This document shows positions 8,201 to 17,300 of a stretch of DNA of 39,734 nucleotides, in pieces. Position numbers and translations under genes: made by a program. The DNA comes from Candidatus Poseidoniaceae archaeon. Its GTDB lineage: Archaea > Thermoplasmatota > Poseidoniia > Poseidoniales > Poseidoniaceae. The stretch lies in NCBI GenBank assembly GCA_030747785.1, contig JASLKC010000006.1, positions 1 to 39,734 of the forward strand, given 5' to 3'. The notes under the pieces were generated by a model. It ran no database searches. It was not told the DNA's origin and saw only the letters and a list, made by a program, of their open reading frames with translations. Positions within the stretch are counted from its first letter, which is position 1, and each line of letters opens with the position of its first letter.

Positions 8201-9834
8201 TGCGTCGATTGGCGATACTCGTCTTTCTCCTCCTAATTCCGCTAACATCAGCGGACATCGAAAACGAAAGAACAGAATGGTCGAAAGATCTTGAAAATGG
8301 ATATATTTCAACCGCTCCAATAATCGTCGATGATATGGTCATTGTTCGAACATCAGGGCTCTGGACAGATACTGACCGACCTCATATTCACGCCTTCAAT
8401 ATTTATTCAGGCGAAGAATTGTGGAAGGTACGCAATAACAATTCAACAAATCATGATATGGCCCCCCTCTTGTTTGTAAATGCTGGAACAGGCTCATGTG
8501 GAACTTGGGGAGACATGATTATTGTTGGTTGGACCGATGGGTTGGTTGAAGCACTTTCACCAAGTGATGGAAGTAAAATTTGGGATGCTCATACCGAGGT
8601 AATAACCTGGGGAATTACCGGTGCAATGGCCGTAGATGAAGACCAAGTTGTAGTACCAACCCGCCAAGGACTTTCCACCTATTGCCTCGCCGATGGAGAA
8701 TTAGGCCTCAGAGTTGACCTACCGCAATTAGGTTGGAGAAACGGAGTGACAATTACCGATGCCGGGTATTCTCTCGGAAATGAAGAAGGCATCCTCAATA
8801 CCATTTCAAGAAATGGAGAAGTCACCAATCTAACAATCGGAGATGGCAAGATTCGTCATGCTCCAATCGAATTGGAAAGTGACTTCCTTGTCCATCTTCA
8901 AACAGAAAATGGTTCAGAGATTAGAGTTGGTGATAATCTATTTTCTACAGAGGGTTCATCACCTGCAATTCCTGCTATAATGGGGAATTCGATATTCCTT
9001 GGAACCAGTGCGCATGTAATCGAATTAGAATGCAATCCCTCTTGTGTCGAAAAGGGTAGAACGGAATTCCACACCAATGGCGAAATCGCAATTCAGCATT
9101 TGGATGATGGCAATTATTCGGTGTGGTTTAGCAATAATATCCAAGACGGTGGTTGGGGAATTGGAATTCCGGGAGCAGCAATCGCAATCCACAATGCCGA
9201 AATCAGCACCTATACTACCGCAGCCCCTGCATTCAAAGATGACATAATGATCTTTGGAAATGATGCAGGAACTTTGGCAGTTTCGTTCGATAATTTGCCC
9301 GAACGGCCCGAATCTTCGATAGAGGAAGACCCCGCTTCCGATAATTCAAATCTCGTCCCATTAGCGATTATTGCAGCCTTGGTAATCACTTTCATTGCGG
9401 CAAAGAGAGATGAGGCAGCTCTCAAAATAGGTCTACCCATTCTATTGATTCTTGCAATAATCGTACAACCATATGTGGCAGAACAATGGTCAAACTCAAT
9501 TTCAAATTCGATAGAGCCCGAAGGAGATTGGGATGATGAATGGCCCGATGAATGGAAAACTGGCCAAGTAATCGTGTTTGAGATGCCTGATGGCGAAAGG
9601 ATTGTTGGCGAACTTTCTGGCTATACTACAGTAGAAGAAATCACGATGGCAGCAGCCGAGAGTATTGGACTCAATGTAGAAACTGAAAGATTTGACATTG
9701 GAACTTGGGTTGAATCATTCGATGAAATAGAAGGAAGTGGGTGGGAATTCACAGTTGATGGTGAAAGAAGTATGGTCGGGATGAGTGAAGCAACTCTCAC
9801 AGATACTAGTGTCGTACGCTGGATACCAGCGTGA
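8197..9834 (+). CDS. Exported PQQ-like beta-propeller protein with two membrane helices and a DUF4430-type C-terminal domain
   Basis: The protein starts with a signal peptide (MMRRLAILVFLLLIPLTSA). Residues of about 25-370 form repeated blades of the PQQ/quinoprotein type, such as YSGEELWKV, SPSDGSKIWDA and FGNDAGTLAV. Two hydrophobic helices follow near 385-402 and 411-428, separated by a short charged loop, so the last 100 residues return outside. That tail ends with GSGWEFTVDGE, VGMSEATL and VVRWIPA, a pattern I recognise from DUF4430/transcobalamin-like C-terminal domains. The gene overlaps gatE by four bases and is followed after 31 bases by an ECF-type S component. I infer a surface binding or sensing role in vitamin uptake; no ligand is shown by the sequence. 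Confidence 0.7.
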   Translation: MMRRLAILVFLLLIPLTSADIENERTEWSKDLENGYISTAPIIVDDMVIVRTSGLWTDTDRPHIHAFNIYSGEELWKVRNNNSTNHDMAPLLFVNAGTGSCGTWGDMIIVGWTDGLVEALSPSDGSKIWDAHTEVITWGITGAMAVDEDQVVVPTRQGLSTYCLADGELGLRVDLPQLGWRNGVTITDAGYSLGNEEGILNTISRNGEVTNLTIGDGKIRHAPIELESDFLVHLQTENGSEIRVGDNLFSTEGSSPAIPAIMGNSIFLGTSAHVIELECNPSCVEKGRTEFHTNGEIAIQHLDDGNYSVWFSNNIQDGGWGIGIPGAAIAIHNAEISTYTTAAPAFKDDIMIFGNDAGTLAVSFDNLPERPESSIEEDPASDNSNLVPLAIIAALVITFIAAKRDEAALKIGLPILLILAIIVQPYVAEQWSNSISNSIEPEGDWDDEWPDEWKTGQVIVFEMPDGERIVGELSGYTTVEEITMAAAESIGLNVETERFDIGTWVESFDEIEGSGWEFTVDGERSMVGMSEATLTDTSVVRWIPA

Positions 9835-9865
9835 AGTTCAAGACCGGCCTCTTCCAGTCCAAACC

Positions 9866-10525
9866 ATGGTCCTGGCATCTGGAGTACACGGCCCCGTCCT
9901 TGGCCCTGTCGAGAGTCTTGCAATCGACGCCTTCCTTGTAGGGATAGCATTCTTCCTCTTATGTCGCCCAACAGTATCGCCTAGAAGAGAGATTCTTGTC
10001 TTGACGAGCATCACTATTGCCGCTGCGGCTTCACGTGTTTTGCTTGAACCGATTCCAAATGTTCAGCCCCTTACAGTGATGTGCCTAGTCATGGGAGCAA
10101 CTCTTGGAGCAAGGCGAGGTATTGCCTTTGCAGTGATGGCAACTCTACTTTCTAACATGGTCCTATCCAATGGTTGGTGGACACTATTCCAGGCAAGTGG
10201 ATGGGCAGCAGTTGCCTTCGCGGGGTCACGACTGCCTTTGATTATTGATTCTACAGTACAGATGAAGCAACTGCTTTTTGCTGCAGTCGGGGCCAGTTTA
10301 CTCTTCGACTGGTGGGTCTCACTTTCGATTTGGACCAGCGGAATGAGCATCGGGGAATTCGGACTCTATCTGATGAACGGATTACCCTTCGATGCTTTGC
10401 ACATTCTTGCATCTTTGACAGCCGCTGTCTGGCTCGCACCTTGGCTCTCCAACCTTCTTCACGAGGAGGTTGCATTCGAACATGAGCCAGTAGCTACGGG
10501 TGAAGCAAATGTCGTCACCGGTTGA
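9866..10525 (+). CDS. ECF-transporter S-component-like membrane protein
   Basis: A 219-residue protein with about five or six hydrophobic helices. The segment PNVQPLTVMCLVMGATLGAR, then RGIAFAVMATLLSNMVLSNG and WWTLFQASGWAAVAF, is typical of substrate-binding S components of energy-coupling-factor transporters, where the SN...GWWT...GWA pattern recurs. S components bind a vitamin or cofactor in the membrane and work with an EcfT permease and two ATPases, none of which are in the window. The first in-frame ATG after the preceding stop is 9866, with no clear Shine-Dalgarno. Pairing with the upstream DUF4430-type protein suggests cobalamin or a similar cofactor, by inference only. The 3' end overlaps pth2 by 17 bases. 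Confidence 0.75.
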   Translation: MVLASGVHGPVLGPVESLAIDAFLVGIAFFLLCRPTVSPRREILVLTSITIAAAASRVLLEPIPNVQPLTVMCLVMGATLGARRGIAFAVMATLLSNMVLSNGWWTLFQASGWAAVAFAGSRLPLIIDSTVQMKQLLFAAVGASLLFDWWVSLSIWTSGMSIGEFGLYLMNGLPFDALHILASLTAAVWLAPWLSNLLHEEVAFEHEPVATGEANVVTG

Positions 10526-10880
10526 AGGCCCAACGATGGTTCTGGTATCCAGAGCCGACTTGAAACTCTCAAAGGGGAAACTTGCAGCCCAATGTGCGCA
10601 TGCAGCAGTTGATTGTGCAATGGCGGCCAAGCGCTCAGCCGGACGCTTATATGAGCGATGGAAGGCTGGTGGCGCAAGAAAAATCGTTGTTCAATGCGAT
10701 ACTATTGATGATATGAAGGAGTTATTTGGAAAAGCCCAGAAAGCCAACCTCGTCGTATCGATGATCAAAGACGCAGGCCATACCGAAATCCCTACTGGAA
10801 CTTTGACAGTAATTGCGATTGGTCCGGCTCCACGCAGAAGCGTAGATGCATTGACTGGTGACTTGAAGTTGGTGAAGTGA
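10509..10880 (+). CDS. pth2: Peptidyl-tRNA hydrolase, Pth2 type (copy 1)
   Basis: Pth2 releases stalled peptides from peptidyl-tRNA. This 123-residue protein has the complete family pattern: MVLVSRADLKLSKGKLAAQ, CAHAAV, then KDAGHTEIPTGTLTVIAIGP and a C-terminal TGDLKL. The GKxAAQ helix start and the DAGxTxI loop are the conserved active-site region. The start at 10509 follows GGGTG at a six-base spacing, and the first bases overlap the end of the S-component gene. A second, diverged Pth2 begins on the next base after its stop, so the two form a tandem pair. Copy 1 is the closer to the textbook Pth2 sequence. Confidence 0.94.
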   Translation: MSSPVEGPTMVLVSRADLKLSKGKLAAQCAHAAVDCAMAAKRSAGRLYERWKAGGARKIVVQCDTIDDMKELFGKAQKANLVVSMIKDAGHTEIPTGTLTVIAIGPAPRRSVDALTGDLKLVK

Positions 10881-11285
10881 ATGGGCCTTAGGTCCATATT
10901 TCATCGCCTAACTGCGCCTGCGCCTGAGCATGTTGCGGCTGGCGAATATAGGATGGCAATTATCGTCAATCACGCATTAGGGATGAAGAAGGGAAAGATT
11001 GCAGCACAGGTTGCTCATGGTGCGGTAACAGCAACCATGAGAACTAGTCCGGGATTACTTGATGCCTGGATGAGTAGCGGCCAAGCCAAGGTCTGCCTGA
11101 AAGGAATCGACGACGAACATTTGCTTGAAATGGAATCCAAAGCCAAGCAAGCCGGACTTCATGCAATACACATCAGAGATGCTGGACGCACACAGATTCC
11201 AGCCGGCTCGTTGACGGTCGTAGCGATAGGCCCGGCCCTTAGATCCGAATTGGATAATCTAACAGGGGACCTGAAACTGCTTTGA
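10881..11285 (+). CDS. Peptidyl-tRNA hydrolase, Pth2 type (diverged copy 2)
   Basis: A second Pth2 paralogue of 134 residues with an extra N-terminal stretch of about 23 residues. It keeps MKKGKIAAQVAHGAV, IRDAGRTQIPAGSLTVVAIGP and TGDLKL, so the active-site loops look intact. The first strand differs from copy 1: NHALGM replaces the usual R-D-L-K/G-M pattern. The ATG directly abuts the stop of copy 1 and the stop overlaps the TTG start of the threonine aldolase gene, so all three are probably cotranscribed. The two copies share few stretches outside the motifs, so this is an old duplication or a separate subfamily, not a recent copy. Confidence 0.88.
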   Translation: MGLRSIFHRLTAPAPEHVAAGEYRMAIIVNHALGMKKGKIAAQVAHGAVTATMRTSPGLLDAWMSSGQAKVCLKGIDDEHLLEMESKAKQAGLHAIHIRDAGRTQIPAGSLTVVAIGPALRSELDNLTGDLKLL

Positions 11286-12349
11286 GTGAAACCCGTCCTC
11301 GCAGGTTTATGCGCGAGCATCCATCGGACCGTGTAGATGTCCGAAGTGACACCATTACTCAACCGACTGCGGCTATGCGTGCAGTGATGGAAGCAGCTGT
11401 TGTTGGTGATGATGTCTTGGGTGATGACCCTACGGTAATCGCTTTGCAAAACAAGGTAGCAACACTATTTGGCAAAGAAGCCGCACTATTCGTTGCATCC
11501 GGGACGATGTCCAATGCTGTTGCATTGCGAGCCCACACTGTTCCTGGTGACGAAATTATTTGCGACCGTTCAGCCCATATTTACCGCTATGAGGGCGGCG
11601 GATATGCTGCCCTGTGTGGAGCATCTGTTGCATTGGTCGATGGCGAGAAAGGCATCATGACTCCTGAGCAAGTTCAGAATGCAATTAGGAAGGCAGACGG
11701 TTCACAAAGCCACTATCCCGATGGAAGTCTGGTCTGTGTAGAGAATACGTCAAATCTCGGAGGAGGAGGATGCTACCCACAGGATACTCTCGATGAGATA
11801 GCTGCAGTTGCTCGTGCAAATGATTGCAAGTCCCATATTGATGGTGCACGTATTTTCAATGCTGTAATTGCAACAGGTAACTCTCCTGCTCGTATTTGCA
11901 AAGGCTTTGATTCTGTCTCAATTTGTCTATCCAAGGGATTGGGTGCACCGGTAGGATCGGTATTAGTCGGTTCACAGGAAGTCATTGACCGCGCTCATCG
12001 ATGGCGCAAGATGTTCGGCGGAGGATGGCGTCAAGCAGGAATACTCGCCGCGGCAGGAATCTATGCTCTAGACAATCACGTTGAACGAATCGCTGAGGAC
12101 CACCAACGCGCACGTAGAATCGCCGAGGCAATCGCAGTAATGGATGGCTTTGATGTTGATTTATCAACCGTTCAAACCAACATGGTCTATGTGAATACCG
12201 AAGCGCCAGCAGCAGATGTTGCAGCATCCCTTGCAGAACTTGGGATCGATCTATTCGACATAGCCCCTAATAGTGTTAGAATCGTAGTACATCTCCACAT
12301 TACTGATGAGGATGTTGAACGAATAATTGCAGCCTTTGCAGCTCAATGA
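11282..12349 (+). CDS. ltaE: Low-specificity L-threonine aldolase
   Basis: A PLP-dependent fold-type I enzyme that cleaves threonine or allo-threonine to glycine and acetaldehyde. The N-terminal VDVRSDTITQPTAAMR and GDDVLGDDPTV, the middle ENTSNLGGGG and HIDGARIFNA, and the cofactor-lysine segment SICLSKGLGAPVGSVL are all characteristic; the Schiff-base lysine is about residue 220. MFGGGWRQAGILAAAG follows as in the family. The frame starts at a TTG (11282) that overlaps the previous stop as TTGA; ATG 11309 is an alternative start that would better match the compact bacterial N-terminus. The last seven bases overlap the convergent livF. It ends the plus-strand run begun by mcm. Confidence 0.92.
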   Translation: MSETRPRRFMREHPSDRVDVRSDTITQPTAAMRAVMEAAVVGDDVLGDDPTVIALQNKVATLFGKEAALFVASGTMSNAVALRAHTVPGDEIICDRSAHIYRYEGGGYAALCGASVALVDGEKGIMTPEQVQNAIRKADGSQSHYPDGSLVCVENTSNLGGGGCYPQDTLDEIAAVARANDCKSHIDGARIFNAVIATGNSPARICKGFDSVSICLSKGLGAPVGSVLVGSQEVIDRAHRWRKMFGGGWRQAGILAAAGIYALDNHVERIAEDHQRARRIAEAIAVMDGFDVDLSTVQTNMVYVNTEAPAADVAASLAELGIDLFDIAPNSVRIVVHLHITDEDVERIIAAFAAQ

Positions 12350-13068
12350 TTATACTCTCCGCCGAGGAAGTATTCGCCGATTTCAGGGTCATCTAATACC
12401 TTGCTTGCTTCACTAGTATGAACTACCTTTCCTCCAGCGAAAATGTATGCACGGTCAGAGCGTTTCAATGCAAGTCTAGCGTTTTGTTCAACGAGGAGAA
12501 TTGTAATTCCTTCAGACCTTAAGTTGTCAATGCGTTGAATGATTTGTTGTTGGTAAAGAGGGGATAGAGCAGCAGTGGGCTCATCTAATAATAGGAAACT
12601 TGGCTTTGAAATCAACGCCCGAGAAATCGCAAGCATCTGACGTTCTCCTCCCGATAGAGAAGCGGCTAAATCATTGGTTCTAGAAATCAAATCAGGGAAC
12701 ATTCGAAATGCTTCTTCAACACGAAATTCCAGTACTTCAGCACTTAATTTCAGTCCACCCATCTCGAGGTTTTCAATTACTGATAGACCTGGGAATACAT
12801 TGTCGCGTTGTGGAACATAGGAGATTCCTCGATTAACTAACCGATCAGTTCTCCATCCAGAAACGATTTCGCCATCGTGATTCACCTCACCTTCATGATG
12901 AGTTGCTAGACCAAAAATCGCTTTGATGAAGGTTGACTTTCCACAACCATTAGGGCCGATAATAGTAACAAATTCACCTCTGTTAACATGTAAATCGATG
13001 CCGTGGAGAATTCTTACCGCATCATATCCGGCTTTCAGTCCCTTTACCTCAAGTAATCGCTCACTCAT
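12343..13068 (-). CDS. livF: Branched-chain amino acid ABC transporter ATP-binding protein LivF
   Basis: One of the two ATPases of a HAAT/Liv-type importer. Walker A is GPNGCGKST at 38-46, the Q-loop is YVPQRDNVFPGLSV, the ABC signature LSGGERQ is at about 138-144, and Walker B is FLLLDEPTAAL followed by LVEQNARLAL with the switch region. The RDNVFPGLSV and VEQNAR segments are the usual LivF-specific features. It has a normal length of 241 residues. Its start overlaps the LivG stop as ATGA, indicating coupled translation, and its end overlaps ltaE by seven bases. The substrate (branched-chain amino acids, amides or other polar amino acids) cannot be told from the ATPase. Confidence 0.93.
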   Translation of the reverse strand: MSERLLEVKGLKAGYDAVRILHGIDLHVNRGEFVTIIGPNGCGKSTFIKAIFGLATHHEGEVNHDGEIVSGWRTDRLVNRGISYVPQRDNVFPGLSVIENLEMGGLKLSAEVLEFRVEEAFRMFPDLISRTNDLAASLSGGERQMLAISRALISKPSFLLLDEPTAALSPLYQQQIIQRIDNLRSEGITILLVEQNARLALKRSDRAYIFAGGKVVHTSEASKVLDDPEIGEYFLGGEYNH

Positions 13069-14339
13069 TCTTCCTCGCCTCCTTTTGAAGGGGGATAATC
13101 GAGATACATCACTGCTCCAGCAGCCATGGTCATCATTGCACCGAATGGTAATTCATTCGATGTTGTATCATTGAATAACCACAGTAATATCCCAGAAATT
13201 ATGAGTAGCCCTGACATCAGCAATAGGTTCTCTGCATCATCATCTAAACTGGTTTTTCTCCATGAATTACGCAATAGGGAGTACAGAATTATTGGTTGAC
13301 TTAAGGCGAATAATAACAGGAATACCATATGCAATCCAGCCCAAAGGTCACCCATACTAGCATCGAAAATATGCGCCCCGAAGGTGTCGAGGAAATCCGA
13401 TGAACCTGTCAATAACCCATGAGTGGAAATCCACCCTAGATTTGGAATAAACATCGAGAGTAATAGTAACGCAATACCTGCAATGCCACGATTCATCGAG
13501 AAAGGTCTCTTGTTTCTCATCCGAAGAGTCGGAGTAGATTCAATATCATCCTCTGGAAGAGTATGGTCTTCACCATCTCCTCCCAGATACGCCTTTACGA
13601 CCTCTTCGCTCGCCCTTACTTCATCAGGCGTACCACTCATCAGAACCTTTCCTTCATTCATTACAATGACTCGGTCAACACCTTTTCTTAGGATGAAATT
13701 CATGTTGTGCTCGATTATTAGAATAGTAATTCCAGTTTCATTGACTAATTTTCGTAGGTGCTCGAATATCGAATCAGCCAAGGGTCCTGCAACACCTGCA
13801 ACCGGTTCATCTAGAAGGAGTAAATCTGGTTCACCCATCAATGCCCGTCCAATATCAACTAATTTTGACTGACCACCAGATAATTCCCCAGCCAATAGAT
13901 GAGCAATATGTGTAATCTCAAGGGTTTCTAGTATCTTCCAAGCCTTTGCTAACCGTGCCTTTTCATGTTCAGGTCTTAAAGTGTGAAGAATCGCTGTTAA
14001 TGGGTTGTCGCCCAGTTGGTTACGAGGTGGAATGATTAGGTTTTCAATAACCGTCATTTCCTTCCACAAACGGGTGTGTTGGAAAGTGCGTGTAAGGCCA
14101 AGAGAATGGATTTCATGAGGCGCAAGCCCATCGGTTGAATTTCCGAATACTTCGGCCTCGCCAGATGTTTTTTCAAGCAATCCAGAAATTGTATTGAATG
14201 TGGTTGATTTCCCACATCCATTTGGTCCAATCAGACCTACAAATTCCCCCTTTTTCACTTCAAAATCAATGTCATCAACCGCTTTGATACCGCCGAAATG
14301 CTTGGCGAGTCCAGTGACTTTGAGAGCTAATTCACTCAT
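13065..14339 (-). CDS. livG: ABC transporter ATP-binding protein LivG with C-terminal membrane extension
   Basis: Residues 1-about 255 are a LivG-type ATPase: Walker A GPNGCGKST, the LivG-specific TRTFQHTRLWKEMTVIENL, signature ELSGGQSKLVDIGRAL, Walker B LLLLDEPVAGV and LIIEHNMNFI. A normal LivG ends near 255 residues; this one continues to about 424 with a charged linker and about four hydrophobic segments, GIAGIALLLLSMFIPNL, MVFLLLFALSQPIILYSLL, LLLMSGLLIISGILLWLF and a weaker last one. The frame shows no break, so this looks like a real fusion. Starts cluster at GTG 14348 and ATGs 14345, 14342, 14339; GGGAG upstream favours the last two. It overlaps the permease stop by eight bases. Confidence 0.9.
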   Translation of the reverse strand: MSELALKVTGLAKHFGGIKAVDDIDFEVKKGEFVGLIGPNGCGKSTTFNTISGLLEKTSGEAEVFGNSTDGLAPHEIHSLGLTRTFQHTRLWKEMTVIENLIIPPRNQLGDNPLTAILHTLRPEHEKARLAKAWKILETLEITHIAHLLAGELSGGQSKLVDIGRALMGEPDLLLLDEPVAGVAGPLADSIFEHLRKLVNETGITILIIEHNMNFILRKGVDRVIVMNEGKVLMSGTPDEVRASEEVVKAYLGGDGEDHTLPEDDIESTPTLRMRNKRPFSMNRGIAGIALLLLSMFIPNLGWISTHGLLTGSSDFLDTFGAHIFDASMGDLWAGLHMVFLLLFALSQPIILYSLLRNSWRKTSLDDDAENLLLMSGLLIISGILLWLFNDTTSNELPFGAMMTMAAGAVMYLDYPPSKGGEEE

Positions 14340-17300
14340 CATCATCACTCCCTTCTGAAATAGGCTCAGGTCTGTATGGCACTTCGGGCAACATTCCTTT
14401 TGGAGCGAGATGTAGAGTAATGACGATGATGAAACCGATCATTAATAATTTGACATAGGATAATGTTGCTTTGATTTCACTCTTCACGAAAGACTCGCCA
14501 ATTGCTCGATCACTAGCAAACATGTCGGGAATAAAGTCCCTGATAACCCAATCAAGACTCGAATTTAACCATTCTACGACGAAGTACAAACCATGTTCAG
14601 TATCGTTTTGGGCAGTAGAGAATGCCGTGAATAACATATTCATCAATACGACTAGGAATGCGCCAGCGACCATCCCTTTATTCGATGCCTTTCCACCAAC
14701 GATAAACGCTGCCCAAATTAGGAAAGTAGAGTTAACGGGACTCATGAAGTCTGGAAAAATACCTGCATTTAACCAGGCCCAAAGAGCCCCTCCAAGCGCG
14801 GCAATAACAGCACCGATTGCAAGTGAACCGGCCTTCATTCGAAATACATTATGACCGTGGTGCTGCGTGACTTCTTCATCTTCCCTAATCGCTCGCAGAA
14901 TTCTGCCCCATGGCGCTCTAAGCATCAATGAAAGTACCCCCCAAACGAGTAGTAAACAGAATAATGAAAATAACCCAATAACGATTTGATATGGTGCCTC
15001 TTTGCCCAGATTCAATGCTTCGCCAAACCATTCGGAACCTGTTGAATCCCACCATGGTTCAAACGGAAGTTCGTATCGTGAAATACCGATGGCTGAAGTA
15101 TTGGTTCCCGCTCTGAGCAATGGTTCCGAAGCCAAAGCAATTCGTACGATTTCCCCAAGAGAAATTGTGACAATAGCGAAATAATCCATTCGTAAGTTAG
15201 CGGTTGGATATGCTAAGAGCCATCCAATTACCAGTGCAATTGGGACTACAAGAAGTAGCCCTTGCCACCAGTACCATCCGTAACCTGCACTCATCAGCCC
15301 TACCGTGATTGCACCAATACTTGCAAAGAAAATCACACCGAAGTTAGTCATTCCAGAATATCCAGTATGGAGATTAAGTGAGAATGAGAGGATGGTGAAG
15401 ATTCCAAGTAAGGCAACAAGCCTTGCCATACCCATCCATTTCGAATGATTACTGACTGAAGGAATAGACCAAGCTAAAGATAACATGATGGCGATTAATA
15501 GTACGAAAGTAATCCATGAGCCGGCCGCTTGCTCTCTTCCCCTAGGTATCTTCAAACGCCAAGGTGAATCAACTTTGACAACTCCAAACCATATGATTGG
15601 GCCCGCTAGAAGTAGGCCCCAAAGCCATGACTTAGTAAGTATCATTCCGCTTCCAAGCAATAAGAAGCAAAGGAAGAGAGTGCCCTGTGGTGTAGGTAAA
15701 CTGTCTTCCTTCGAGAAGTTTAATTTTTCATAGGCAGGTGTGATTTTTTCACCCAGAGTAGAATAGGTAGATTTTACTTTAAATTGGAGATTTGTGATTA
15801 CAGGATTAATGCGCGTCATCGCTTGTTGAATTGGAATTAATACTAGGTCCACAACGCCTTCAATTACTCGAATAGGGCGCTTTAGGATCTCTTTGAATCG
15901 ATGAATATCAAATGGTAATTTATCTGAAAGCGGGGGTTTGCCGGAATCAACTCTTGCGCGTAGTCTTTCAATACGCCATTTTTCAGCAGCATCCCCGATT
16001 CCTTTTGGAAGCAACATCAATACTGCGATTAGGAAAAAGTATGGCATAATTTCGTCCATTCCTGATATCGTAGGGCGGTCAAGGGGTCTTCCAAGACCTA
16101 CGAGTACCGGTTGTGAAAGCGAACGAACAAACCCGACAATCAATGCTGCAAAAATAGCCCCTCTTACAGAGCCAATAGTTCCTAGCACAATTACAGCGAA
16201 AGCCGGTAGAAGGATAGTGAGGCCGACTTCAGGGTTCATACGTGTAGTCATTGCGAATAACACGCCACCAAATCCTGAAAGTCCAGCCGAAAGGAATGAG
16301 GAAGTAAAATGGACGCGTTCAATATTGATGCCAGATGCTGCTGCAAGGTCAGGATTGTCAGCAACAGCTCTCATTTTGCGGCCAAGGCGAGTACCGTTCA
16401 TCAGCATCAGCAGTGCAAGGACAGAAGCGAATACGCCGATGATTAGTGCTGCTTTGTACCATGCTAGGCCGAATACTTTCTCTGCCTCTTCATGGAAAGG
16501 AATAGAATCTCTAACACCGAATGTGAATTTGTGAACGACGGTGTCGATTTCCCATTTTGATGTACTCAAACGCCAGTCTTTATCTGGCACAAATAATTCG
16601 GTGGATGAACCATATCTGAGGTATAGGGCCGCACGTAACATCATTGCAACACCAAGTGAAGCAATCATCATCACTTGTGGCGATGCACCCTTGCTCCTGA
16701 ATCTACGCATGACTACTAAATCCATCAGAGCCCCAAGCAAGCCGGTGAGTAAGAATCCAGCAAGGCTAGCCCAAAGAAGCAGATTCCAATTCAATACTTC
16801 GTCCTTAGGTGCATCTACCTGGGGCCAGAAATGATCTGACCACATCATGGATAATGCGATGTATGCACCAAACACAAGGTACTCGGATTGGGCGAAATTC
16901 CCGTATCGTTGAACTTTGTATGTTAATGTTAAACCAGCAGCAATTGCGAGATAGGTCGCACCCCATACAAGACCGGTGAAACCATGGTTAGCAATATTGA
17001 TGGAAATGATCGCCTGTTCTCCCATTCCTAGCATTAATGATTCAATGCAAAGCGCGAATAATCCAATAATCAACAATGGAGAAGAAAGGCGGAAAAATGT
17101 TCCAAACTTTCCATCTATTCCTTTGGAAACAGTATGAATGAGAACCATCCCGGCTCCGAGAAGTTCTGTACATTGAGCCATCCAATACAAGTCATTCAAC
17201 TGAAGGTATTCTCCAGTCATCTGAGGAAGGAATGAGATAAGTCCGAAGTCATGACGAAGGCCAAGCCAACCATCAAAAAGAAGGAGTAGAGAGATGACAA

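Noticed and set aside
13423-13872. 149-codon plus-strand frame opposite livG
   Set aside because: It is the mirror of the LivG ATPase and its extension; no ribosome-binding site or motif supports it.
15938-16534. 198-codon plus-strand frame opposite the fused permease
   Set aside because: The opposite strand encodes clear LivH motifs; this frame is low-complexity Ser/Pro/Thr/Ile with no recognisable domain.
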